From Chitinophagaceae bacterium (lineage in GTDB: Bacteria; Bacteroidota; Bacteroidia; Chitinophagales; Chitinophagaceae), in the NCBI GenBank assembly GCA_016710935.1, contig JADJTY010000003.1:558001-622000 (forward strand): a stretch of 64,000 nucleotides of DNA, read 5' to 3'. A program made the translations under genes and the position numbers. Numbering within the stretch: the stretch's first letter is position 1; the number at the start of each line of letters is the position of its first letter. Positions 7,724-14,672 of this stretch are shown here, one piece after another. The notes under the pieces were generated by a model. It had not been told where the DNA came from, did not search any database, and saw only the letters and a list, made by a program, of their open reading frames with translations.

Positions 7724-8318
7724 CAAATTCCTCTTTATATTTTGCATATGCCTGTTTACATATCTTAATACCCTTAATGTCTTTTTTAGGAACAGAAGGG
7801 ATATTTACATTCAGCAACAGGTGCTTATCTAATTTATTTGCCAAAACAGTTTTAATGATCTTGTTGGCATAAAATCTTGCCGCAGTAAAATCAGCATCGT
7901 ATTTGTAATCCAGCAATGAAAAGCCGATGCTGGGAATGCTTTCAATGGAAGCTTCCATGGCCGCACTCATAGTGCCGCTGTAAATTACATTAATGGAATG
8001 GTTGGCACCATGGTTAATGCCGCTGATGCAGAGATCCGGTTTGCGGTGCAGTACTTTATCAACAGCCAGTTTTACACAGTCAACCGGGGTGCCTGAAGTT
8101 TGCCAGGCTTCTATATCGTCAAACAGTTCCACTTTATCCATCCGTAATGAGGTGCCGATGGTAATGGCATGCCCCATGCCGCTTTGTGCTTTATCAGGCG
8201 CCACCACCACTACTTTACCTAAAGGTCTTGCTGCTTCAATTAAATTTCTAATTCCGGGTGCGGTTATGCCGTCATCATTGGTAATGAGGATAATGGGTTG
8301 CTCTTTCTTAGTTGCCAT
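7647..8318 (-). CDS. surE: 5'/3'-nucleotidase SurE, short C-terminus
   Basis: SurE removes phosphate from nucleoside monophosphates using a divalent metal. The N-terminal LITNDDGITAPGI with its Asp pair, AQSGMGHAIT, SGTPVDCV and SGINHGANHS are all in place. The protein is 223 residues, whereas I expect about 250. After FDERIDPHGKK, where relatives normally continue with an aromatic stretch and a C-terminal arm, this one ends in a different 15-residue tail. The tail region overlaps the downstream membrane gene, so the C-terminus appears lost or replaced. The second gene of the reverse unit. Confidence 0.9.
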   Translation of the reverse strand: MATKKEQPIILITNDDGITAPGIRNLIEAARPLGKVVVVAPDKAQSGMGHAITIGTSLRMDKVELFDDIEAWQTSGTPVDCVKLAVDKVLHRKPDLCISGINHGANHSINVIYSGTMSAAMEASIESIPSIGFSLLDYKYDADFTAARFYANKIIKTVLANKLDKHLLLNVNIPSVPKKDIKGIKICKQAYAKYKEEFDERIDPHGKKCYPGFCGPDTRHYYF

Positions 8319-8334
8319 GTATGTTCAAATCAAT

Positions 8335-8799
8335 TTAAAAGGGTGGGAATAATTGTCTTGCTATGCCCGGTTGTTTAAATGGCCAGGGTATCATTAATAA
8401 AATTATAATTAATGCTATGCCATAATAGATCAGTGTGCGTTTGTGTTTTTGTGCATCGGTACCGCCACGCTTTACCATACTGCGGCCAACGTGAACCAGC
8501 AACCAGGCTATGATCATCATCAAAGCATGCTCTACTGCAAAATAACGTTCAATAGGGTCTTTCATTACAGCCCCCATGCCGCTCTTTACTTTTTCGAACC
8601 ACATGCCAGTGAAATATAAAATAAGGCCCAGTACCAACTGAATATCGCAGCTGATCATAAAAAACAGGCCAATTTTATTATCGCTGCTTTTATAGTCTCT
8701 TTTAGACATAACTGCGCCCATTGCAGCAAAAACTGCCCATACGCCAAACAGCAAAACTGCCCAGCGGAGAATGCTATGTATTACCAGTGTATAATTCAT
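8335..8799 (-). CDS. Four-helix membrane protein, cytochrome b-like
   Basis: Starting at ATG 8799 this gives 154 residues with four membrane helices. Histidines sit within helix ends (VIHSILRW, VEHALMM, LLVHVGRS), a pattern reminiscent of small di-heme cytochrome b561/CopD-like proteins; heme binding is inferred only. It is the first gene of the reverse unit leading into surE (16-base gap). An upstream in-frame start would add a non-hydrophobic leader and is less likely. Confidence 0.65.
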   Translation of the reverse strand: MNYTLVIHSILRWAVLLFGVWAVFAAMGAVMSKRDYKSSDNKIGLFFMISCDIQLVLGLILYFTGMWFEKVKSGMGAVMKDPIERYFAVEHALMMIIAWLLVHVGRSMVKRGGTDAQKHKRTLIYYGIALIIILLMIPWPFKQPGIARQLFPPF

Positions 8800-8880
8800 A
8801 TAAATTAGTTTGGTGCAAAAATAAGGTGTTGCCGCGGATTGCACGGAATTTTACAAATTGTTTTATTAGCGAAAAATTTT

Positions 8881-8943
8881 GCCACAGATTACCCAGATTT
8901 CACAAATTGTTTTCTTATCTGTGCAATCTGGGTAATCTGTGGC
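8881..8943. repeat. Perfect 19-bp inverted repeat
   Basis: GCCACAGATTACCCAGATT at 8881-8899 is matched exactly by its reverse complement at 8925-8943 with a 25-base loop. A degenerate direct copy of the left half lies just upstream at about 8830-8863. The same word family (CACAGATT, AATCTGTG) recurs at 13321-13376. It lies between divergent genes and looks like a dispersed palindromic element rather than a terminator, as no T-run follows. Confidence 0.8.
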
Positions 8944-9035
8944 AAATGTAATTCTGCAGCAGGCAGAAACAGAATTTTAAATGGTAACTATGTTTCAGCT
9001 AAACCACTTAATTTAGTAACCCCAAAACTAATTTT

Positions 9036-12000
9036 ATGCAAATCGCCAAAGCCTTCCTGTCAGCAGTCATGCTGTTTGTTTTTATAACTGTTACTGCCCA
9101 AAAAAAAGCAGAACCTGTTGCCAAACCCAAAGCAGCCGATTCCTTAAAAAATATTTCGCTTGCCGGTTTACAATTCCGGAGCGTAGGCCCTGCTATTACT
9201 TCGGGCCGCATAGCTGATATAGCCGTTAACCCAAATAACCACAGTGAATATTATGTGGCTGCAGCAGCGGGTGGTGTTTGGAAAACCAGCAATGCCGGCA
9301 TTACTTACAACCCGGTTTTTGATGGCGAAGGATCTTTTTCAATTGGCTGTTTGGCTATTGACCCAACCAATACCAATGTAGTTTGGGTGGGTAGTGGCGA
9401 AAATAATAATCAACGGGTGGTGGCTTATGGTGATGGTATTTATAGATCGGAAGATGGCGGCAAAAGCTGGAAGAATATGGGGCTGAAAAACTCGGAGCAT
9501 ATTGGCCGCATTGCTATAGATCCAACCAATAGTGATATTGTGTATGTGGCAGCTTATGGCCCTGTATGGAAATCAGGTGGCGAAAGAGGGATTTATAAAA
9601 CCATGGATGGTGGCAAAACCTGGAAACCCGTTTTAAATGTAAGTGAACATACAGGTTTTAATGAAGTGATGGTTGATCCACGGTTTCCAAATATTGTGTA
9701 TGCAGCCGCACATCAGCGCCAGCGCAAAGTATTTACTTATATCGGCGGCGGGCCCGAATCTGCCTTGTATAAAAGTACCGATGGCGGCACCACCTGGAAT
9801 AAAATGATGAGTGGCTTACCTACAGTTAATTTGGGCAGGATAGGATTGAACTATTCTCCGGTTAATCCTGATGTATTGTATGCAGTGGTAGAAGCACCGG
9901 AGGGCAAGGGCGGTGTTTTTAAAAGTACCGACCGTGGCGCCAGTTGGGAAAAACAAAATGGCTTTTCAACCAGTGGTAATTATTATCAAAAGATCTTTTG
10001 CGATCCAAAAGATGTAAACAAAATTTTTATCATCAATCCAAACATGGTTGTAAGCAAAGATGGCGGTAAGAATTTTACAAACCTGGGCGAAAAAAGCAAA
10101 CATATAGATAATCATGTGATCTGGATAAACCCATCTAATACAGATCATTACCTGGTAGGTTGCGATGGGGGTGTTTATGAAAGTTATGATGCCGGCGAAA
10201 ACTGGGCATTTAAAGCCAATCTTCCGGTAACGCAGTTTTATAAAGTAGCTACCGATAATGCTTTCCCTTTTTATCATATTCATGGGGGTACGCAGGATAA
10301 CTTCAGTATTGGTGGGCCTTCCCGTACAACCAGTATAAACGGTATTTTTAATTCCGATTGGTATTTTACCAGCATTGGGGATGGTTTTGAAAGCCAGGTA
10401 GATCAATCCAACCCGGATATTGTGTATGCAGAATCGCAATACGGAGGCCTAATCCGGTATGATAAAAAAAGTGGCGAATTTTTAGAGATCAAACCGGTTG
10501 AGCAAGAGGGAGAAGCCGCTTACCGCTGGAACTGGGATGCGCCTTTGCATATTTCTAAATACGATAATAAGCGATTGTATTTTGGTGCCAATAAATTATT
10601 TCGTACCGATGACAGAGGCAATACCTGGAAAATAATAAGCGGCGATCTAAGCAGGCAGATAGACAGGAATAAACTGGAAGTGATGGGGAAAGTATGGAGT
10701 GTGGATGCGGTTGCAAAAAACGGAAGCACCGATATTTACGGGCAAACAACAACCATTGCCGAATCGCATTTTGACGAGAATACTATTTATGTGGGTACCG
10801 ATGATGGATTGATACAGATAACAAACGACGGCGGTAAAACCTGGACAAAAGTTGATGGTATTGCCGGTGTTCCGGAAAGAACTTATGTGAACCAGATCAT
10901 CGCATCCCAACATGACAAAAATGTGGCGTATGTAACTTTCAATCATCACCGCTACGGCGATTTTCATCCCTACATATATAAAACAACCGATGGTGGCAAA
11001 ACATGGAATGCCATTCAGCATAATTTACCCGAAAGAGGCACGGCTTATACCATTGCCGAAGACCATGTAAATGCAAATCTGTTGTTTGTGGGAACCGAAT
11101 TTGGTTTGTATTTCAGTGTTGATGGCGGGCAGGAATGGGTTCAGCTTAAAAACGGGTTACCAACTATTTCTGTAAAAGATATTACCATTCAAAAAAGAGA
11201 AAATGATCTGGTGCTGGCAACTTTTGGCCGTGGCTTTTATGTGTTGGATGATTTTACCCCCTTGCGTAATTTTAGGAAAGAAGATCTTACCAAAGCCGCA
11301 ACTATCTATCCCGTAAAAGATGCGTTGATGTTTATAGAATCAACGCCACTGGGTGTAAGAGGCAAAGGTTTCCAGGGCGAAAGTTTCTTTACCACAACCA
11401 ATCCTAAAGTTGGTGCCGTGTTTACTTATTATTTAAAAGAAGATATTAAAACCATCAAAGAAAAAAGGCGTGAGGCCGAGCAAGAAAAAATTAAAAAAGG
11501 CGAAGCTCCTTATTATCCTCCAATTGATTCTTTAAGACTGGAAGATGAACAGCCCACGCCACATTTATTATTTACGGTAATGGATGAAAATACTAATGTG
11601 GTTCGCCGTATAAAAGCTCCTGCAAAAAAAGGGTTGAGCAGGATCGTTTGGGATTTTCGCTATGCCCCTTTTGGTCCCGTTGATTTAACGCCATTTGACG
11701 AATCGAACGCATTCAGTTCGCCCGAAATTGGTTACATGGCATTGCCTGGTAATTATAAAGTATCGCTTAGTAAGTTTGAAGATGGAGTTTATTCAGAGTT
11801 GGCTGCTGCCCAACCATTCAAAGCTATAACCCTCAATAACGCTACATTGCCTGCAACCGATAAAAAAACTTTGGAAGATTTCTGTAAGCAGGTTGCAGAA
11901 TTAAGAAGGGTAAGCACTGCGGCTGATGCATTCCGCGGCGAAATGGTGAACAAGATCAAATATATAAAACAAGCAATTATTGAAACACCAAAACTGCCGG

Positions 12001-12332
12001 TTGATATTTCTAAAATAATTACAGCGCTTGAAAAAAGATTAACCGATGTAAATACAAAACTGAATGGCGATGCAACTGTTGCAAAAAGAGAATTCGAAAC
12101 AGCCCCTTCCATCAATGGCCGTATTGGTGCAATTACCTATGCATTGTGGTCAACTACTGCAGCACCAACCACAACTTTTATCAGTTCTTATCAAACAGCA
12201 GCCAGGCAGTTTACACCGGTATATAATGAATTGAAATCAATAAGTGAAGAGATGAGAAACCTGGAGAATATACTGGAAAGCAATAAAGCGCCTTATACAC
12301 CCGGCCGTTTGCCCGAGTGGAAAGGGAATTGA
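9036..12332 (+). CDS. Secreted BNR/sortilin-like beta-propeller protein
   Basis: A 1098-residue exported protein with a signal peptide (FVFITVTAQ). From about residue 60 to 740 it carries about ten Asp-box repeats of the form S/T-x-D-x-G-x-x-W (for example SEDGGKSW, TMDGGKTW, STDGGTTW, TDDRGNTW, TNDGGKTW, TTDGGKTW), as in VPS10/sortilin and BNR glycosidase-like propellers. The last ~330 residues are a separate region: a lysine/glutamate-rich helix (KEKRREAEQEKIKKG), a beta-sandwich-like part, and a helical tail. It is often annotated as glycosyl hydrolase, but no catalytic residues can be identified. Confidence 0.85.
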   Translation: MQIAKAFLSAVMLFVFITVTAQKKAEPVAKPKAADSLKNISLAGLQFRSVGPAITSGRIADIAVNPNNHSEYYVAAAAGGVWKTSNAGITYNPVFDGEGSFSIGCLAIDPTNTNVVWVGSGENNNQRVVAYGDGIYRSEDGGKSWKNMGLKNSEHIGRIAIDPTNSDIVYVAAYGPVWKSGGERGIYKTMDGGKTWKPVLNVSEHTGFNEVMVDPRFPNIVYAAAHQRQRKVFTYIGGGPESALYKSTDGGTTWNKMMSGLPTVNLGRIGLNYSPVNPDVLYAVVEAPEGKGGVFKSTDRGASWEKQNGFSTSGNYYQKIFCDPKDVNKIFIINPNMVVSKDGGKNFTNLGEKSKHIDNHVIWINPSNTDHYLVGCDGGVYESYDAGENWAFKANLPVTQFYKVATDNAFPFYHIHGGTQDNFSIGGPSRTTSINGIFNSDWYFTSIGDGFESQVDQSNPDIVYAESQYGGLIRYDKKSGEFLEIKPVEQEGEAAYRWNWDAPLHISKYDNKRLYFGANKLFRTDDRGNTWKIISGDLSRQIDRNKLEVMGKVWSVDAVAKNGSTDIYGQTTTIAESHFDENTIYVGTDDGLIQITNDGGKTWTKVDGIAGVPERTYVNQIIASQHDKNVAYVTFNHHRYGDFHPYIYKTTDGGKTWNAIQHNLPERGTAYTIAEDHVNANLLFVGTEFGLYFSVDGGQEWVQLKNGLPTISVKDITIQKRENDLVLATFGRGFYVLDDFTPLRNFRKEDLTKAATIYPVKDALMFIESTPLGVRGKGFQGESFFTTTNPKVGAVFTYYLKEDIKTIKEKRREAEQEKIKKGEAPYYPPIDSLRLEDEQPTPHLLFTVMDENTNVVRRIKAPAKKGLSRIVWDFRYAPFGPVDLTPFDESNAFSSPEIGYMALPGNYKVSLSKFEDGVYSELAAAQPFKAITLNNATLPATDKKTLEDFCKQVAELRRVSTAADAFRGEMVNKIKYIKQAIIETPKLPVDISKIITALEKRLTDVNTKLNGDATVAKREFETAPSINGRIGAITYALWSTTAAPTTTFISSYQTAARQFTPVYNELKSISEEMRNLENILESNKAPYTPGRLPEWKGN

Positions 12333-12365
12333 TTTTCTGCTTTTATTACAATGTATATTTTTTAT

Positions 12366-12398
12366 AGCGTTGCCAGCCTTTTGAAGGTTGGCAACGCT
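12366..12398 (+). terminator. Strong hairpin after the BNR gene
   Basis: AGCGTTGCCAGCCTT and AAGGTTGGCAACGCT form a 15-bp stem (one G-T pair) with a three-base loop, 34 bases after the BNR-protein stop. No clear T-run follows on the forward strand, so it may be either a terminator or a dispersed GC-rich hairpin element. Confidence 0.5.
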
Positions 12399-12409
12399 TG
12401 AGAAGATTG

Positions 12410-12475
12410 TTTTCATCTGTGCAAATCCCCGCCTGAACGGACGGGCAGGTGTGTAATCCGTGGCTCAACTTCTTT
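12410..12475. repeat. Degenerate copy of the CACAGATT-type element
   Basis: ATCTGTGCAAATC and GTGTAATCCGTGGC flank a GC-rich palindromic insert (CGCCTGAACGGACGGGCAGG). The flanks belong to the same family as 8881-8943 and 13321-13376. The insert resembles the GC-rich palindromes at 13378-13400 and 41660-41685. Confidence 0.45.
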
Positions 12476-12513
12476 TGTGTTTCTGTGCTTCTATGGCAAA
12501 CCCAAAAATAAAT

Positions 12514-12558
12514 TTTGTAAAACTAAAATAATTAGTATATTTGTGCTAATCAAATTAG
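12514..12558 (+). promoter_or_regulatory. Promoter and operator-like repeats of the XRE-S24 gene
   Basis: TTTG at 12514-12517 and TATATTTG at 12536-12543, 18 bases apart, fit the Bacteroidota promoter. Over the -7 box lie ATTAG (12531), CTAAT (12546) and ATTAG (12554), forming inverted half-sites. They end eight bases before the ATG at 12566. The arrangement suggests autoregulation by the encoded repressor. Confidence 0.6.
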
Positions 12559-12565
12559 TTGTATC

Positions 12566-13318
12566 ATGTCAATAGCAGGACAAAATCTCAAATACCTACG
12601 CAAACTCCGTGGCTGGACACAGGAAGAATTTGCAAACAAACTCGGTATCAAACGCTCTTCAGTGGGTGCTTATGAAGAAGGGCGTGCAGATCCGCAGTTG
12701 AGTGTACTGGAAATACTGGCAGATATTTTCAAGTTAACGCTGGATGAACTCCTGCTTAAGGATTTAAGCAATCATGCAGATAATTATCTTGGAAGACGTC
12801 GCCAGCAAAAAATGATAGTGTCGGAGCGGAATGTGATTCACTTTGTGCCGGTAAAAGCAGCGGCGGGCTATTTAGCCAGTTATGCCGATACTGAGTTTAT
12901 TGATGAGCTTAATACATTCACTTTGCCAATGCTTACCGGAGGTAATTACCGCGCATTCGAAATTATTGGAGATAGTATGTTACCTACACCCAGCCGCAGT
13001 ATTATCGTTGGTGAAAAAATTGAAGATACGAACGACATCAAAAACAGCCAGGCATATATTGTAGTGAGCCGTAATGAGGGTATCGTTTATAAAAGAGTTG
13101 AAAAAAACGTCCGCAGTAAAAATAAGTTAACCCTGGTGAGTGATAATCCGCAATACCAGCCATACCAGGTAAATGCAGAAGATGTGGTTGAACTGTGGCA
13201 GGCGCAAATGGTGATCAGTAAAGTAAGTACCCAGCAGCGCTGGGATATGAATTCACTGGCCAGTATGGTAAATAACCTGCAAAGCCAGGTAAGTACTTTA
13301 AAGAAAAAATTGAACTAG
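12566..13318 (+). CDS. XRE-family repressor with S24 (LexA/CI-like) domain
   Basis: A 250-residue regulator. Residues 5-62 are an XRE helix-turn-helix (WTQEEFANKLGIKRSSVGAY). Residues 90-215 are a LexA/CI-type S24 domain with Ser137 in GDSM and Lys176 in VYKRV as the expected dyad, and an Ala100-Gly101 bond in VKAAAGY where such proteins self-cleave. The last ~25 residues look coiled-coil. All parts for RecA-induced or spontaneous autocleavage are visible, but whether it happens is inference. No prophage genes are nearby, so a cellular stress role is more likely. Inverted half-sites overlap its own promoter. Confidence 0.85.
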   Translation: MSIAGQNLKYLRKLRGWTQEEFANKLGIKRSSVGAYEEGRADPQLSVLEILADIFKLTLDELLLKDLSNHADNYLGRRRQQKMIVSERNVIHFVPVKAAAGYLASYADTEFIDELNTFTLPMLTGGNYRAFEIIGDSMLPTPSRSIIVGEKIEDTNDIKNSQAYIVVSRNEGIVYKRVEKNVRSKNKLTLVSDNPQYQPYQVNAEDVVELWQAQMVISKVSTQQRWDMNSLASMVNNLQSQVSTLKKKLN

Positions 13319-13320
13319 TG

Positions 13321-13376
13321 GCCCAGATCGCACAGATTTTACAAATTTTTTCTGTGTAATCTGTGCAATCTGTGGC
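13321..13376. repeat. Inverted repeat of the CACAGATT family
   Basis: GCCCAGATCGCACAGATT (13321-13338) pairs imperfectly with AATCTGTGCAATCTGTGGC (13358-13376). It directly follows the XRE-S24 stop codon and shares words with the perfect repeat at 8881-8943. A GC-rich palindrome (CTGTCTGCCAGCTGGCAGAC) follows at once. Confidence 0.65.
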
Positions 13377-13422
13377 TATGCTGTCTGCCAGCTGGCAGAC
13401 AACAAAAAATCTCAGGCAATTC

Positions 13423-13893
13423 ATGAACACAAAGGAATTATTAATATTGAATTTTGAAGAAGTAAGGCGCATGAGCATTAAAGTCTGGAAAGGTATTTCT
13501 GAAGAAAACTTATTTTGGAAACCAGACGACGGCGCGATGAGTTGTTTTCAAATGATACGACATGTGCTGGAGTCGGAAAACGTGTTTCATCATATAGTAT
13601 TACACCGGGGAGTTGTGGGTGATTATGTAAGTCCGTTAACCGGAAACCCATATACCACGATTGATGATGAATTAAGAAATGCACAACCTTACCGGGAGAA
13701 GTTTTTAAAAATGATACACGGACTTACCCAAAAAGAACTGGAAGAAGTGTACATAACCCGGAAAGAAAAAAATCAGCACCGCAAGCTGGGCGATTATTTG
13801 CTTCGTATCGCATATCATGAAAGTGTGCATACCGGGCAATTACTTAATTATTTACGCACATTGAATACACCCCGGGCGGCCATATGGGATTAG
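13423..13893 (+). CDS. DinB family protein
   Basis: Starting at ATG 13423 this gives 156 residues. The four-helix DinB fold is indicated by WKGISEENLFWKP near the start, IRHVLESENVFHH in the second helix, and YHESVHTGQLLNYLR in the last, whose His-x3-His pair is the usual metal site. DinB proteins are metal-dependent and often act as thiol transferases or are of unknown use. The frame is open upstream into a palindromic repeat, but the ATG and protein-like sequence begin at 13423. Not related in detail to the DinB-like gene at 1621. Confidence 0.83.
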   Translation: MNTKELLILNFEEVRRMSIKVWKGISEENLFWKPDDGAMSCFQMIRHVLESENVFHHIVLHRGVVGDYVSPLTGNPYTTIDDELRNAQPYREKFLKMIHGLTQKELEEVYITRKEKNQHRKLGDYLLRIAYHESVHTGQLLNYLRTLNTPRAAIWD

Positions 13894-13903
13894 CTTTTAT
13901 CTT

Positions 13904-13969
13904 TAATCCTATTATTGATTTCAACAAAATTCATCTAGGAGGAAAATGTTGAGATCTTAGATAGGATTA
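13904..13969. repeat. Long imperfect hairpin between dinB-like gene and ssb
   Basis: TAATCCTAT at 13904-13912 pairs with ATAGGATTA at 13961-13969, and the stem continues imperfectly inward (a GATTTCAACA stretch facing TGTTGAGATC). The arms are about 28 bases and the tip near 13935 is purine-rich (GGAGGAAAA). It could be a terminator, a small mobile palindrome or a structured leader upstream of ssb. Confidence 0.5.
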
Positions 13970-14070
13970 TGCCGATTACAGATTGAATTTGTTTGAATAA
14001 TGTATCATCGTCATACCACATAACTAAAACAGCAACCAGATACATCGATTAATAATTAAAAAACACAGTT

Positions 14071-14517
14071 ATGATTAAACTTCAGATCATCGGCAATCTT
14101 GGTAAAGATTGCATTGTAAAAGAGATCAACGGTAAACACGTTATCAACTTTAGCGTAGCACACACCGAACGCTTTAAAGACGCCCAGGGCAACCAGAAAG
14201 AAAGAACCACCTGGGTAGAGTGTGCTTATTGGACAGACCGCACTGCCATTGCACCTTATTTGGTGAAAGGGACTTCGGTTTATGCAGAAGGCTCTCCCGA
14301 AGCAGATCCATATACCAATAAGGAAGGACAGCCCGCTGCAACCTTACGCATGCGGGTTCAAAACATCCAGTTATTAGGTGGTAATAAAGAGGGTCAAAGC
14401 TCGCAGGGGGCAGTTTCCAACTCGGGTAATGTCAGCAACAGCGGCATGAGTACACCTCCGGTTGTAAGAACAGAACCTGCCAATACATCGGCCCCGGTTG
14501 ATGATTTACCGTTCTAA
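14071..14517 (+). CDS. ssb: Single-stranded DNA-binding protein
   Basis: A 148-residue SSB. Residues 1-108 are the OB fold (MIKLQIIGNLGKDC at the start, then TTWVECAYW, and YVEG-like SVYAEGSPEAD). A flexible Ser/Asn/Gly linker follows, then the acidic protein-interaction tip DDLPF, which docks repair and replication partners. Shorter than E. coli SSB (about 178) but normal for Bacteroidota, where a second ssb copy is usual. It is transcribed alone, downstream of a long hairpin. Confidence 0.92.
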   Translation: MIKLQIIGNLGKDCIVKEINGKHVINFSVAHTERFKDAQGNQKERTTWVECAYWTDRTAIAPYLVKGTSVYAEGSPEADPYTNKEGQPAATLRMRVQNIQLLGGNKEGQSSQGAVSNSGNVSNSGMSTPPVVRTEPANTSAPVDDLPF

Positions 14518-14550
14518 AATTCAGTTCTTTTAAAGAGGCTGATTTCATTT

Positions 14551-14618
14551 CCCACCAAGCCACAAGGCACACAAAGAAATTCATTTAATTAATTTTGTGT
14601 ACGCTGTGACTTTGTGGG
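14551..14618. repeat. Inverted repeat between ssb and the GH92 gene
   Basis: CCCACCAAGCCACAAGGCAC (14551-14570) faces GTGTACGCTGTGACTTTGTG near 14596-14616, giving imperfect long arms with an AT-rich centre. It sits 33 bases after the ssb stop and could end its transcript. It resembles the dispersed palindromic elements elsewhere in this window in layout. Confidence 0.55.
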
Positions 14619-14672
14619 ATTTTTTTTATCTGCTACTTTTTAATATGTTTTATCTTGTGCAAAATGATTTGC

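Noticed and set aside
9966..11021. Several reverse-strand open frames across the BNR gene
   Set aside because: They are out-of-frame shadows of a clearly coding 3.3-kb gene.
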